Assembly (NCBI GenBank): GCA_902623395.1
Contig: CACNTN010000003.1
Span: 1-63,682, forward strand
Length of the DNA stretch: 63,682 bases
Direction of reading: 5' to 3'
DNA from: an uncultured Pelagibacteraceae bacterium
GTDB taxonomy: Bacteria > Pseudomonadota > Alphaproteobacteria > Pelagibacterales > Pelagibacteraceae
In this document: positions 47,124-56,362 of the stretch, piece after piece
How the letters are laid out: each line of letters begins with the position of its first letter
Numbering within the stretch: the stretch's first letter is position 1
Program-made: the position numbers and the translations under genes
The notes under the pieces: generated by a model
The model's database searches: none
The model's input: only the letters and a program-made list of their open reading frames with translations
Told to the model about the DNA's origin: nothing

Positions 47124-48580
47124 TGGCTGATATTACAAATCAAAGTCTTAATGAAATTATAGAAAACGTAAAAACGAAAAAAGTCTCCTCTACAGATTTA
47201 ACCAAAGCATATATAAAAAACATTGAAAGCGCAAAAAAGTTAAATGCATTTGTTACTACAACATTTGATCAAGCTTTGGATAAAGCTAAACAATTCGACA
47301 ATAAACCAAATTTTGATCAATTACTGCCAGGAATACCTTTAGCTGTAAAAGATTTATTTTGTACAGAAAATACAAAAACAACTGCTGGAAGCAACATTTT
47401 AAATAATTTTATTCCATCTTATGAGTCAACTGTCACAAAAAATTTATGGAACGATGGATCTTTTCTTTTAGGAAAATTAAATTGTGATGAATTTGCGATG
47501 GGCTCTTCTAACGAGACAAGCCATTATGGAAATGTAATTAATCCCGTAGGAGATCAATTAGTTCCTGGTGGCTCATCTGGAGGTTCTTCATCTGCTTTAG
47601 CCGCAGACTTAACACCAGCTACAATTGGAACAGATACAGGTGGATCAATAAGGCAGCCAGCTTCTTTTACAGGTACGGTAGGTTTAAAACCAACTTATGG
47701 TTTATGTTCTAGATGGGGTATCGTAGCTTTTGCATCTTCTTTAGATCAAGCTGGCCCAATGACAAAAACAATAAAAGATTGTGCAATCATGCTGGAATCA
47801 ATGTCTGGGTTTGATGAAAAAGACTCTACTTCAATAAATAAAAAGAAAGAACAATATTCAAAAAATTTAAAAGATAATATTAAAGGTTTAAAAATTGGAA
47901 TTCCAAAAGAATATCGTGTTGATAATATGCCAAAGGAGGTTGATGAACTTTGGGAAAAAGGAAAAAAGATATTAAAAGATCTTGGTGCACAATTAATTGA
48001 TATTTCATTGCCTCATACAAAATATGCTTTACCAACTTATTATATAGTTGCTCCGGCTGAAGCTTCATCCAATTTAGCCAGATATGATGGAGTTAGATAT
48101 GGCTATCGATCAAAACAAGGAAAAGATTTAATCGAGATGTATGAAAAAACACGTTCCGAAGGTTTTGGAGATGAAGTAAAACGTAGAATACTAATTGGTA
48201 CTTATGTTCTCTCATCAGGTTATTATGATGCTTATTATCTTAAAGCACAAAAAGTGAGACAACTTATAAAAAAAGATTTTGATGATAGTTTTACAAAAAT
48301 AGATGCAATTCTAACGCCATCAACTCCAAGTTCTGCATTTAAAATAGGAGAAAAAACAAATGATCCCGTTTCTATGTATTTGAATGATATTTTTACTGTA
48401 CCTGTAAATTTAGCTGGTCTACCAGCTTTATCAATGCCTGCAGGTGTTGACAAGAAAGGTTATCCTTTAGGTTTGCAACTTATTGGTAAAGCATTAGACG
48501 AGCAAAAAATTCTTAATATTGGTTACGCATTTGAAAAAAATTGTGATTTTAAAAATGAAATTAAAAAGTGGTGGTCATGA
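47123..48580 (+). CDS. gatA: Asp-tRNA(Asn)/Glu-tRNA(Gln) amidotransferase subunit A
   Basis: GatA is the glutaminase that supplies ammonia for amidation. The 485-residue protein is an amidase-signature enzyme. The catalytic lysine is in PLAVKDLF, the [10 protein letters not shown] loop follows, and the nucleophilic serine is in [25 protein letters not shown] is also family-typical. It overlaps gatB by 4 nt (ATGA). Confidence 0.98.
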   Translation: MADITNQSLNEIIENVKTKKVSSTDLTKAYIKNIESAKKLNAFVTTTFDQALDKAKQFDNKPNFDQLLPGIPLAVKDLFCTENTKTTAGSNILNNFIPSYESTVTKNLWNDGSFLLGKLNCDEFAMGSSNETSHYGNVINPVGDQLVPGGSSGGSSSALAADLTPATIGTDTGGSIRQPASFTGTVGLKPTYGLCSRWGIVAFASSLDQAGPMTKTIKDCAIMLESMSGFDEKDSTSINKKKEQYSKNLKDNIKGLKIGIPKEYRVDNMPKEVDELWEKGKKILKDLGAQLIDISLPHTKYALPTYYIVAPAEASSNLARYDGVRYGYRSKQGKDLIEMYEKTRSEGFGDEVKRRILIGTYVLSSGYYDAYYLKAQKVRQLIKKDFDDSFTKIDAILTPSTPSSAFKIGEKTNDPVSMYLNDIFTVPVNLAGLPALSMPAGVDKKGYPLGLQLIGKALDEQKILNIGYAFEKNCDFKNEIKKWWS

Positions 48581-50046
48581 GTAAAGAAAAATTTGATTAT
48601 TTTATTAAGGGAGAAAAAGGGAAATATGAAGTTGTGATAGGTCTTGAGGTTCATGCTCAAGTTTTATCTAAATCTAAACTTTTTTCTGGTTCATCAACTA
48701 AATTTGGCGCCGATCCTAACAACCAGGTAAGTTTGATTGACTCTGCTTTTCCTGGAATGTTACCTGTCATTAATGAAGAATGTGTTAAGCAAGCAGTAAG
48801 AACTGGCCTTGGTTTAAATGCTAAAATAAATAATTACTCGGTTTTTGATAGGAAAAATTATTTCTATGCAGATTTACCTCAGGGTTATCAAATATCTCAA
48901 TATAAGAACCCCATCGTAGGAGAAGGTAAAGTTTTACTAGATATGCCTTATGGATCAAAAGAAATTGGTATAGAGAGACTTCATCTCGAACAAGATGCGG
49001 GCAAAAGTATTCATGATATGGATCCATCAAATACTTATGTTGATTTAAATCGTTCAGGAATAGCTTTAATGGAAATTGTAAGTAAACCTGATCTAAGATC
49101 ACCAGATGAGGTTAACGCTTACATTAAAAAATTAAGATCAATCATGAGATATTTAGGAACTTGTGATGGAAATATGCAAGAGGGATCACTTAGAGCTGAT
49201 GTTAATGTGTCTGTAAGAAAAGAAGGTGATAAAAACTTTGGAACACGTTGTGAAATAAAAAATGTAAATTCTATAAAATTTATGCAGATGGCAATAGAAT
49301 ATGAAGCAGCAAGACAAGTAGAACTAATTGAAAATGGCAAAGAAATAGATCAAGAAACAAGGCTTTTTGATACAAAAAAAAATGAGACAAGATCGATGAG
49401 ATCAAAAGAAGATGCACACGATTATAGATATTTTCCCGACCCAGACCTTCTGCCTTTAAAGTTAGAACAAAAATTAATTGATGAGTTAAAAAAATCTCTT
49501 CCAGAGCTTCCTGATAAAAAAAAGGAAAGATTTATAAAAGAGTATGAGTTAAATGCATATGAAGCTAATGTTTTAGTTTCAGAAAAAGAAATATCCGACT
49601 ATTACGAAGAAGTTGCAAAATTTTCTGATAAAAAGCTTGCAGCTACTTGGATGATGGGTGATTTATTTGCAATGTTAAATGACAAGGGACTTGATATATC
49701 AAAATCTCCTATATCAGCGAAACATTTCGCAGAGCTAATCCAATCAATTAAATCTGGAGAAATTTCAGGAAGAATAGCAAAAGAAGTTTTCGAAATTATG
49801 GTTGAAAGCGGAGATAATCCAAAAAAAATTATAGAGTCAAAAGGGATGAAGCAACAAAGTGATCCTAAAGAATTAGAAAAAATGATTAATGAGATACTAT
49901 CAAAAAATAAAGATAAAGTTGATCAATACAAAGCCGGAAAAGAAAAGTTATTTGGTTTTTTTGTTGGGCAGGTTATGAAATTATCTGGTGGAAAAGCAAA
50001 CCCTCAATTAACAAATGAAATTCTAAAAAAACTTTTAAAAGGCTAA
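48577..50046 (+). CDS. gatB: Asp-tRNA(Asn)/Glu-tRNA(Gln) amidotransferase subunit B
   Basis: GatB binds the mischarged tRNA and activates its carboxylate. From the ATG at 48577 the protein has 489 residues; a GTG three codons earlier is also in frame. It shows [13 protein letters not shown], the ASTP-like KLFSGSST region, [11 protein letters not shown], and the C-terminal YqeY-like tail ending [17 protein letters not shown]. The complete gatCAB set implies Asn- and/or Gln-tRNA are made indirectly in this organism. Confidence 0.98.
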   Translation: MSKEKFDYFIKGEKGKYEVVIGLEVHAQVLSKSKLFSGSSTKFGADPNNQVSLIDSAFPGMLPVINEECVKQAVRTGLGLNAKINNYSVFDRKNYFYADLPQGYQISQYKNPIVGEGKVLLDMPYGSKEIGIERLHLEQDAGKSIHDMDPSNTYVDLNRSGIALMEIVSKPDLRSPDEVNAYIKKLRSIMRYLGTCDGNMQEGSLRADVNVSVRKEGDKNFGTRCEIKNVNSIKFMQMAIEYEAARQVELIENGKEIDQETRLFDTKKNETRSMRSKEDAHDYRYFPDPDLLPLKLEQKLIDELKKSLPELPDKKKERFIKEYELNAYEANVLVSEKEISDYYEEVAKFSDKKLAATWMMGDLFAMLNDKGLDISKSPISAKHFAELIQSIKSGEISGRIAKEVFEIMVESGDNPKKIIESKGMKQQSDPKELEKMINEILSKNKDKVDQYKAGKEKLFGFFVGQVMKLSGGKANPQLTNEILKKLLKG

Positions 50047-50048
50047 TT

Positions 50049-50702
50049 ATGCCTAAATCATTAGATTTAACAGATAATCTTGAAAAATATATCGTTGACC
50101 ACTCTGAAGATCTATCGGATATCCAAAAAGAAATCTTAGATTACAATTTGAGTCTCGGTGACCAAAAGAAATTACAAATATCTATTTCACAAGCTCAATT
50201 TCTTCAAACATTAATTAAGATATCTGGTATCAAAAAAGTTTTAGAAATTGGAAGTTTTACAGGTTTTAGTGCTTTATCAATGGCATTATCATTACCTGAT
50301 GATGGATCTTTAATAAGCTTGGATAAAAATACTGAATTTAGTAAAAAAGCAAAAACCTTTTACGATAAGGCCAATGTAAATAAAATTACACAAATTTTAA
50401 AGCCAGCAATTGAGAGTTTAAAAGATTTAGAAAATTCTAAACGAAAATTTGATCTAGTTTTTATTGATGCGGATAAAGAAAATTATGTAAACTATTATGA
50501 AAAAAGTATTGAATTAATTGATAAAAATGGACTTATTATAATTGATAATGTTTTGTGGCATGGAGAGGTAGCCGATAAATCAAAAAATGATAAATTTACA
50601 AAAATTATCAAAGATTTTAATAAACACATTAAAAACGATAATAGAGTGATAAAAAATATTCTCCCTATAGGTGATGGATTAACAATTTGTATTAAAAAAT
50701 AA
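50049..50702 (+). CDS. SAM-dependent O-methyltransferase, possibly the tRNA 5-hydroxyuridine methyltransferase TrmR
   Basis: The 217-residue protein belongs to the COG4122 / caffeoyl-CoA-type O-methyltransferase family. Motif I is VLEIGSFTGFSALSMA (about residues 64-79), then SLDKN. The metal-binding acidic motif is FIDADKENYVNYY and the DNVLWHG segment follows. Family members methylate small molecules, but the Bacillus subtilis member TrmR (YrrM), of similar length, converts ho5U34 to mo5U34 in tRNA. The next gene is trhO, which makes ho5U34, and the two share the overlap TAATG. That coupling makes TrmR the favoured hypothesis. Confidence 0.75.
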   Translation: MPKSLDLTDNLEKYIVDHSEDLSDIQKEILDYNLSLGDQKKLQISISQAQFLQTLIKISGIKKVLEIGSFTGFSALSMALSLPDDGSLISLDKNTEFSKKAKTFYDKANVNKITQILKPAIESLKDLENSKRKFDLVFIDADKENYVNYYEKSIELIDKNGLIIIDNVLWHGEVADKSKNDKFTKIIKDFNKHIKNDNRVIKNILPIGDGLTICIKK

Positions 50703-51613
50703 TGTTTACTGTTTTTGGATTTTATAAATTTAAAAAGATTAAATCTTTAAAGAAATTTAAATCTTTATTCCAATCGGAATTTCTTAATAATAAAGTCAGA
50801 GGAACTTTGATACTTTCTACAGAAGGTATTAATGGGACAATTGCAGGAAAAAAAAAATCAATTTTTAAAATAAAAAACTTATTAAAAAAAAGATTAAAGT
50901 TTATTAAGTTTGATAGCAGTAATCATTCTACAAGTAAGTTTCAACCATTTCATCAAGGAAAAGTTAAGATAAAAAAAGAAGTTGTACCTATCGGTTTAAA
51001 GATTGATAAAAATAACAAAAAACAAAATAAATATCTCTCAGGTAATTCTTGGAATAGATTGATATCTAAAAAAGAAACTTTAGTTGTTGATGCAAGAAAG
51101 TCATTTGAATTTAAAGTGGGTACTTTTAAAAAGGCTATTAATCCAAATATCACTAACTTCAGGGATTTTCCAAAATACTTAAAAAAGATAAATAAAAAAA
51201 AACCAGTTGCTATGTTTTGCACAGGTGGCATTAGATGTGAAAAAGCATCTGTTTATTTAAAACAAAAAGGTTTCAAAAACGTCTTTCAATTAAAAGGTGG
51301 TATTCTTAATTATCTAAATAAAGTTGAGAAGAAAAATAGTTTGTGGAAAGGGGAATGCTTCGTATTTGATAATAGAGTTTCAGTTAAACATGGATTAAAA
51401 CAAGGCACTTTCTCGGTATGTGGTGGTTGTAGAACACCTATCTCATCTTTGGATAAAAGATCAAAGATGTATGAAAAAGGTGTTTCTTGTCATAACTGTT
51501 ATAAAAATCTCACAGAAAGTCAAAAGACCAGATTTAGAATGAGACAGAAACAAATAAATGTTGCTAAAAGTAAAGGTATCAAGCATATCTTTCAGAAAGA
51601 ATATACTGCATGA
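50702..51613 (+). CDS. trhO: tRNA uridine(34) hydroxylase, rhodanese family
   Basis: TrhO (YceA) uses oxygen to form 5-hydroxyuridine at the tRNA wobble position. The 303-residue protein has an N-terminal acylphosphatase-like domain (GTLILSTEGINGTIAG). A rhodanese domain carries the active-site loop MFCTGGIRCEKA (C173), and a C-terminal cysteine cluster has CGGC and CHNC. The GECFVFDNRVSV segment after the rhodanese domain is characteristic. It overlaps the methyltransferase upstream by one nucleotide and the MATE gene downstream by 4 nt. Confidence 0.92.
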   Translation: MFTVFGFYKFKKIKSLKKFKSLFQSEFLNNKVRGTLILSTEGINGTIAGKKKSIFKIKNLLKKRLKFIKFDSSNHSTSKFQPFHQGKVKIKKEVVPIGLKIDKNNKKQNKYLSGNSWNRLISKKETLVVDARKSFEFKVGTFKKAINPNITNFRDFPKYLKKINKKKPVAMFCTGGIRCEKASVYLKQKGFKNVFQLKGGILNYLNKVEKKNSLWKGECFVFDNRVSVKHGLKQGTFSVCGGCRTPISSLDKRSKMYEKGVSCHNCYKNLTESQKTRFRMRQKQINVAKSKGIKHIFQKEYTA

Positions 51614-52968
51614 AATCAATAAATTTAGTTGGAGAACCAATTATAGATTTGCTAAAAAAAATTGCAATTCCTGCAAGTACAGGGACCCTTTTTCAAACTC
51701 TTTATAATATTGTAGATACTTTTTTTGCAGGAAAGATATCTGCAAATGCATTAGCAGCTATAGCAAAATCTTTCCCTTTATATTTTATTATTATAGCGAC
51801 AGGAGTAGGTATTGTTTCAGCATCAAATGCTTTAATTAGTAATTCACTCGGTGCAAAAGAGGACCGTACAGCCTCTCTATATGTGGCTCAATCACTTCTT
51901 TATTCTGTTTTTGTTTCAATTTTAGTAACTATTATTGGTTTATCATTTTCAGATGATCTTTTAAGATTTATGGGTTCTGATCCAGAAACTATAAGATTGG
52001 CTACAGACTATTTAGACATCATTTTTTTTGCTACTTTTATCTTTTTAATTCAGATTTCTTTAAATGGAGCACTAAACGCTCAAGGTGATACAAAAAGTTA
52101 TAGAAATGTTTTAATTATTAGTTTCTTTTTAAATATTGGACTTAACCCTCTATTTATATTTGGTTTAGGACCAATTCCTGCTTTTGGGATTGCGGGTCTA
52201 GCGATTGCAACAGTAATTGCACAGTTTTTAGGATTAATTTATTTAGCTTATAAGGTTTACTGCTGTGAACTGAAACAATTTTTAAGCCCTCAATGTTTTT
52301 TTCCAAAATATGATTTGATTAAAAATCTTACATACCAATCTGTGCCGATGATGATGAATATGTTTATGATTGGTTTAGGAATTTTTAATATTTTATTTTT
52401 TGTTAGCAAGTTCGGATACCTCGCTGCAGCAGGTTACGGGTCTGCGCTTAGAATTGAACAAATCCTTTTATTACCAGTAATTGGCCTTAACACGGCTGTA
52501 CTAACTATTGCAGGTCAAAATTTTGGGGCTAAACTTTTTGATAGAGTAGATGAGTCATATACTAAAGCAATTACGGTCGGTTCATCATTTATGATTTTAG
52601 CGGGAATTGTTATTTTTTTATTGGCTGATAACATTGTTTCAATCTTTACTGATAATCAGGAAGTGATAGATTTTGGAGCAGATTATTTAAAAGTAGCTGC
52701 ATTTATTGGCCCTGTGTATCCCGTTTTTTTTATTACTAATGCTTTGTTTCAAGCAATTAAAAAACCGATTTATACAGTAGTTATAACTTTTTCAAGATTA
52801 GTATTGCTACCATTTTCTACAATGTCAGTTGTGGTATTTGTTTTAAATGGAAGTTTCAAAGATTTATTTTTAGGTTTATTTTTTATAAATTGGACTTTTG
52901 GAATTTTAGTGTTCTTATTTTCAAAATATTATATGAAAAAACTTTTTGGTAAGACAGCTAAAGTTTAA
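51610..52968 (+). CDS. MATE-family efflux transporter
   Basis: The 452-residue membrane protein has about twelve helices in two similar halves, as in the multidrug and toxin extrusion family. The first half starts IDLLKKIAIPASTGTLFQTLYNIVDTFFAG, and the second repeats a related helix pattern around VPMMMNMFMIGLGIFNILFF. The NALNAQGDTKSYRN-like loop is also typical. Substrate and coupling ion cannot be read. It is the last gene of the gatC-led unit and converges on the ABC permease with a 1-nt gap. Confidence 0.88.
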   Translation: MKSINLVGEPIIDLLKKIAIPASTGTLFQTLYNIVDTFFAGKISANALAAIAKSFPLYFIIIATGVGIVSASNALISNSLGAKEDRTASLYVAQSLLYSVFVSILVTIIGLSFSDDLLRFMGSDPETIRLATDYLDIIFFATFIFLIQISLNGALNAQGDTKSYRNVLIISFFLNIGLNPLFIFGLGPIPAFGIAGLAIATVIAQFLGLIYLAYKVYCCELKQFLSPQCFFPKYDLIKNLTYQSVPMMMNMFMIGLGIFNILFFVSKFGYLAAAGYGSALRIEQILLLPVIGLNTAVLTIAGQNFGAKLFDRVDESYTKAITVGSSFMILAGIVIFLLADNIVSIFTDNQEVIDFGADYLKVAAFIGPVYPVFFITNALFQAIKKPIYTVVITFSRLVLLPFSTMSVVVFVLNGSFKDLFLGLFFINWTFGILVFLFSKYYMKKLFGKTAKV

Positions 52969-52969
52969 A

Positions 52970-53704
52970 TTATTTATATTGTAATCTATTTTCTAATTTT
53001 CTTACAAAATATGAGACGACTAAAATAAGCACTAAGTATTCTAATATTAAAAATGTATAAATTTCTAAAGGTCGATAGGTTGTTGTTACAAGCTCATTTG
53101 CTTTTCTTGTTAAATCTCCAATTCCTATAATTGATACTAAGGAAGACATTTTTAAAACGTAGACAAATTGATTTCCCATGGCAGGCAACACAACTTTTAT
53201 TGCTTGAGGTAAAATTACTAATCGCATCTTTCTCCAAAAATCCATTCCCAAAGACTCAGATACCTCATGTTGCCCCTTAGAAATTGAATTTATACCAGCT
53301 CTAAAAATTTCTGCTTGAAAGGCACTTTCACTAATAGTTAAAGCGATTATACCAGAAACAAATGGAGAAAAACTAATACCCATCATAATCGGTAGACCAT
53401 AATAAATCCAAAGAATTAAAACTAGTAAAGGAATAGCTCTAACAATTTCCACATATGCAATATTAAAATAACTCAGAAATTTATTATTTGAAAGTGAGGG
53501 AAGGGCCACAATCAAACCAATAATCATTGCTAGAATGATTGAAACAATAGAAATATAAATAGTTGTAGTAATACCACTTATCAAAAATTTTAGATTAGTT
53601 AACCCATCTATATTTTCAGGACTTAAGATATACCAGCCCCATTCATAATTTGAGCTACACCCTTGTAGTAAAAATAATACAGCAATTATTTTTAAAAATT
53701 TCAC
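52970..53704 (-). CDS. Amino-acid-type ABC transporter permease with lipobox-like N-terminus
   Basis: The 244-residue protein is a HisMQ/GlnP-type permease. It has five or so membrane helices and the EAA-like loop AEIFRAGINSISKGQHEVSESLGMDFWRKM that docks the ATPase. Its first 20 residues are odd: a short hydrophobic segment followed by LQGC (C16), which reads like a lipoprotein signal. It follows the binding-protein gene by 41 nt on the same strand. No ATPase gene adjoins it, so an ATPase from elsewhere must serve it. Substrate is probably a polar amino acid or similar small acid. Confidence 0.85.
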   Translation of the reverse strand: MKFLKIIAVLFLLQGCSSNYEWGWYILSPENIDGLTNLKFLISGITTTIYISIVSIILAMIIGLIVALPSLSNNKFLSYFNIAYVEIVRAIPLLVLILWIYYGLPIMMGISFSPFVSGIIALTISESAFQAEIFRAGINSISKGQHEVSESLGMDFWRKMRLVILPQAIKVVLPAMGNQFVYVLKMSSLVSIIGIGDLTRKANELVTTTYRPLEIYTFLILEYLVLILVVSYFVRKLENRLQYK

Positions 53705-53745
53705 TAATTGACTATATTTGTTAATTGAAGGTATGGAAACTTAAA

Positions 53746-54516
53746 TTATAAGCTCTTTAAGTTATACTTAGCTAGTAATCTTTTGAAAAATCCTGACGAT
53801 TGTTTCTTCTTAATCCAACTGCTCACATAATCATTCCAAACTTTATCACCTTTTGGAACCATCATAGCTAAGAACGCTGGATTTTTTTCACCATCCGGCA
53901 CAATGGCTAACTGAGGGTATTTGATTACTAATTTGTTAGCTTCAGTTGAACTTGTAATATTTCCGTCAGCTCTACCAGCAAGTACTTCTTGAAAGTCTCT
54001 AGCAGGCGCTTCTACTGATTGTAATTTTGATTTCGGAAAAAATTCTTTTGCCTTTTCTTCTTGAGACGTACCTAACGTAGTAGCTATTTTAACATCTTTG
54101 TTATTTAAAGAGTCCCAGGTTGGAAACTTTTTTAAATTCTTTTTTAGAACTAAAGGAACAGTTCCGTATTTATAATATGTAGCTGTAAAACCTGCTACTT
54201 CAGCTCTTTTAGGTGTTTTAGTTACACTAGTAGAAATATCATATCTGTCAGCTGTTATTCCAGCAACAATAGTCTTCCACTCAGCAGGAACAAATTTTAC
54301 TTTTACACCCAAATCTTTAGCTAACTCTTTCATTACATCTATATCAAAGCCTTTGTACTTGTTTGTAGCAGGGTCTTTCATTGACATTGGATCCCAATCT
54401 CCTGTAGTTCCAACTCTTAACTCGCCATTTTTTTTGATTGTATCTAATTTAGATGCTGCTTGAGCGCTTGTCGTTACAAGTAATATCAATAATGCTGAAA
54501 AAATTTTTCTAATCAC
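53746..54516 (-). CDS. Periplasmic amino-acid-type ABC substrate-binding protein
   Basis: The 256-residue protein starts at GTG (54516), because the nearby ATG is out of frame and meets a stop at once. A signal peptide ends ...TTSAQA (residues about 1-20). The family-3 solute-binding fold shows [33 protein letters not shown] and [14 protein letters not shown]. This wording is also close to periplasmic cyclohexadienyl dehydratases (PheC), so ligand and function need care. The permease downstream favours transport. Confidence 0.85.
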   Translation of the reverse strand: MIRKIFSALLILLVTTSAQAASKLDTIKKNGELRVGTTGDWDPMSMKDPATNKYKGFDIDVMKELAKDLGVKVKFVPAEWKTIVAGITADRYDISTSVTKTPKRAEVAGFTATYYKYGTVPLVLKKNLKKFPTWDSLNNKDVKIATTLGTSQEEKAKEFFPKSKLQSVEAPARDFQEVLAGRADGNITSSTEANKLVIKYPQLAIVPDGEKNPAFLAMMVPKGDKVWNDYVSSWIKKKQSSGFFKRLLAKYNLKSL

Positions 54517-54591
54517 ATACGTTTAATAGCTAATCCTCTCCTTTTTTTCGATTTGCAATTTGACCCACTTAATTAACTTAAATCAAAGGGG

Positions 54592-54621
54592 TTGACTGAA
54601 GGCCAGTTTATCAGCTATAAA
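54592..54621 (+). promoter_or_regulatory. Predicted promoter of umuDC
   Basis: TTGACT (54592-54597) and TATAAA (54616-54621) are 18 nt apart. Start of transcription would be near 54628, inside the LexA-type box, with only about 13 nt before the umuD ATG. Confidence 0.65.
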
Positions 54622-54636
54622 GAACAAAACAAGAAC
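54622..54636 (+). promoter_or_regulatory. LexA-type SOS box upstream of umuD
   Basis: GAAC (54622-54625), a 7-nt spacer and GAAC (54633-54636) exactly match the alphaproteobacterial LexA site GTTC-N7-GTTC read on the other strand. It begins at the base after the -10 box, so bound repressor would block initiation. The genes behind it are the classical SOS targets umuD and umuC. Confidence 0.8.
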
Positions 54637-54640
54637 ATTT

Positions 54641-55033
54641 ATGAAGCTAACAATACCATTTTATTTGCATAAAGTAGGAGCCGGTTTTCCTTCACCAGCC
54701 ACCGATTATATTGAAGATGATATAGATTTAAATTCACATTTAATAACGAATGCACCAGCTACTTTTATTATAAGAGTTCAAGGTAAGTCCATGACTAATG
54801 TCGGTATATACGATGGAGATCTATTAATAGTAGACAAAAGTCTAAACCCAAAAAATTTTTCAACAGTAATAGCAAATGTTAATGAAGAACTTGTAGTAAA
54901 AACTTTAATCAAGAGTAAAGAAACTAACTATCTAACATCTGGGTCTAAAAATACATCAGATAGAATTAATTTAACAGATAATCCAGAAATAATAATTTGG
55001 GGAGTAGTGACATATGTCATTCATAAACAATAG
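54641..55033 (+). CDS. umuD: UmuD-type autopeptidase, DNA polymerase V subunit
   Basis: UmuD is cleaved after RecA activation to UmuD', which joins UmuC in translesion polymerase V. The 130-residue protein has the cleavage-site region [15 protein letters not shown], with Ala-Gly at 14-15. The catalytic serine is in VQGKSM (S50) and the lysine in LVVKTL (K87). There is no helix-turn-helix domain, which separates it from LexA. It overlaps umuC by 20 nt. Confidence 0.93.
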   Translation: MKLTIPFYLHKVGAGFPSPATDYIEDDIDLNSHLITNAPATFIIRVQGKSMTNVGIYDGDLLIVDKSLNPKNFSTVIANVNEELVVKTLIKSKETNYLTSGSKNTSDRINLTDNPEIIIWGVVTYVIHKQ

Positions 55034-56291
55034 TAAAAAAAAAATTGCTCTTGTTGATTGCAATTCTTTCTACGTTTCATGCGAAAGATTATTTAATCCA
55101 AAAATAAGAAACGTACCCGTTGTTGTGCTGTCAAATAATGATGGTTGCGTAATATCAAGATCAACAGAAGCTAAAGCGTTAGGAATTAAGATGGGAGAAC
55201 CGTATTTTAAAGTTAAAGAATTAGTTAAAAAAAATAATGTTCAAATATTTTCTTCTAACTATTCATTATACGGTGATTTATCTAGGAGAGTAATGAGAGT
55301 ATTAAAAGGATTTTCCGATAAAATAGAAATTTATTCAATAGATGAAGCATTTATAGATTTATCACACATAAAAGATGAAATGACAGAAGAATATGGGAAA
55401 AAAATTAGAGAAAGAGTTCTTAAGTGGACTGGAATCCCAACAAGTGTTGGTATTTCTTGCACAAAAACTTTAAGCAAAGTTGCAAATCATGTAGCTAAAA
55501 AAAATAAAGCTGGGGTAATATTTTTAAAAGAAGATATCAATGAAACATTAAAAAAATTTGAAATTTCAGATGTATGGGGAGTTGGTCGACAATTATCAAA
55601 ACTATATATTAAAAATGGAATTGATAATGCATATAAATTAAAAAATATATCTAACACCTGGGTAAAAAAAAGTACAAATGTTTTGGGCGCTAAAACAGTA
55701 ATGGAGTTAAGAGGAATACCTTGTATTGATTTAGAAACAGAGGAAACGAAAAGAAAAAGTTGTTGCGTATCAAGATCTTTTGGAAAAAAAGTTGAAAGCT
55801 TAGATAAATTGAAAGAGTCCATAACAACACATTGCTTGAATGCTGCTGAAAAAATTAGAACAGACAAACAAACCACGAGAGCGGTGACAGTATTTATTAG
55901 AACAAGTCCTTTTGATAAAAACAGAAAATATTACTCAAACTCCATAACAATCGAGCTACCAGTAGATACTAATAATAGCTTAGAGCTAGTAAAAACTGCT
56001 ATAAATGGATTGAACAAAATTTATAAATATGGATATTTTTATCAGAAGGCTGGAATTATTTTATCAAAATTAAAAAATTCATCAGAAAAAGAATTAAGCT
56101 TATTAGCACCCGTTTTAGAAAATAAATCAAAAACATTAATGAAAGCAATAGATTTTACTAATGCAAAATATGGGCGTAATGCAATAAGTATAGCTCAAGC
56201 AGGAATAGATAATGACTGGAAAATGCGAAGAGAACATTCATCAAAAATAGATACCGCATCATTTGACTCACTACCGAAGATAAGTATATAA
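55014..56291 (+). CDS. umuC: Y-family DNA polymerase V catalytic subunit
   Basis: UmuC copies damaged DNA. The 425-residue protein has the Y-family catalytic carboxylates: D15 in [13 protein letters not shown], and D110-E111 in [10 protein letters not shown]. The helix-hairpin-helix thumb region includes [12 protein letters not shown], and SRSFGKKVE opens the little-finger domain. Length matches UmuC rather than DinB. Its last codons contain the predicted thiV promoter, and its stop lies about 7 nt before the TPP riboswitch. Confidence 0.95.
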   Translation: MSFINNSKKKIALVDCNSFYVSCERLFNPKIRNVPVVVLSNNDGCVISRSTEAKALGIKMGEPYFKVKELVKKNNVQIFSSNYSLYGDLSRRVMRVLKGFSDKIEIYSIDEAFIDLSHIKDEMTEEYGKKIRERVLKWTGIPTSVGISCTKTLSKVANHVAKKNKAGVIFLKEDINETLKKFEISDVWGVGRQLSKLYIKNGIDNAYKLKNISNTWVKKSTNVLGAKTVMELRGIPCIDLETEETKRKSCCVSRSFGKKVESLDKLKESITTHCLNAAEKIRTDKQTTRAVTVFIRTSPFDKNRKYYSNSITIELPVDTNNSLELVKTAINGLNKIYKYGYFYQKAGIILSKLKNSSEKELSLLAPVLENKSKTLMKAIDFTNAKYGRNAISIAQAGIDNDWKMRREHSSKIDTASFDSLPKISI

Positions 56292-56292
56292 A
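56263..56292 (+). promoter_or_regulatory. Predicted thiV promoter inside the 3' end of umuC
   Basis: TTGACT (56263-56268) and TATAAA (56287-56292) are 18 nt apart, identical in boxes and spacing to the umuD promoter. The -10 box spans the umuC stop codon. Transcription would begin near 56299, exactly at the 5' edge of the riboswitch. Confidence 0.6.
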
Positions 56293-56297
56293 GTAAG

Positions 56298-56361
56298 TAC
56301 GGGGTGTCTAGAAGACTGAGATTAAACCCGACGAACCTGACCGGTAATTCAGTGAGGGAAC
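56298..56361 (+). promoter_or_regulatory. Thiamine pyrophosphate (TPP) riboswitch
   Basis: The thi-box elements occur in order: GGGGTG near 56301, CTGAGA near 56316, ACCC, GAACCTGA at 56333-56340, then an imperfect GGTAAT element and the closing GAGGGAA at 56354-56360. It ends immediately before the thiV ATG at 56363. The GAGGGA of the aptamer itself must be the ribosome-binding site, so TPP binding would hide it without a separate expression platform. Confidence 0.93.
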
Positions 56362-56362
56362 T

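Noticed and set aside
53746-54516. Periplasmic cyclohexadienyl dehydratase (PheC) as the function of the binding protein
   Set aside because: The motifs are shared between PheC and family-3 binding proteins. A permease gene follows on the same strand, so transport is the simpler reading; the alternative is only noted.
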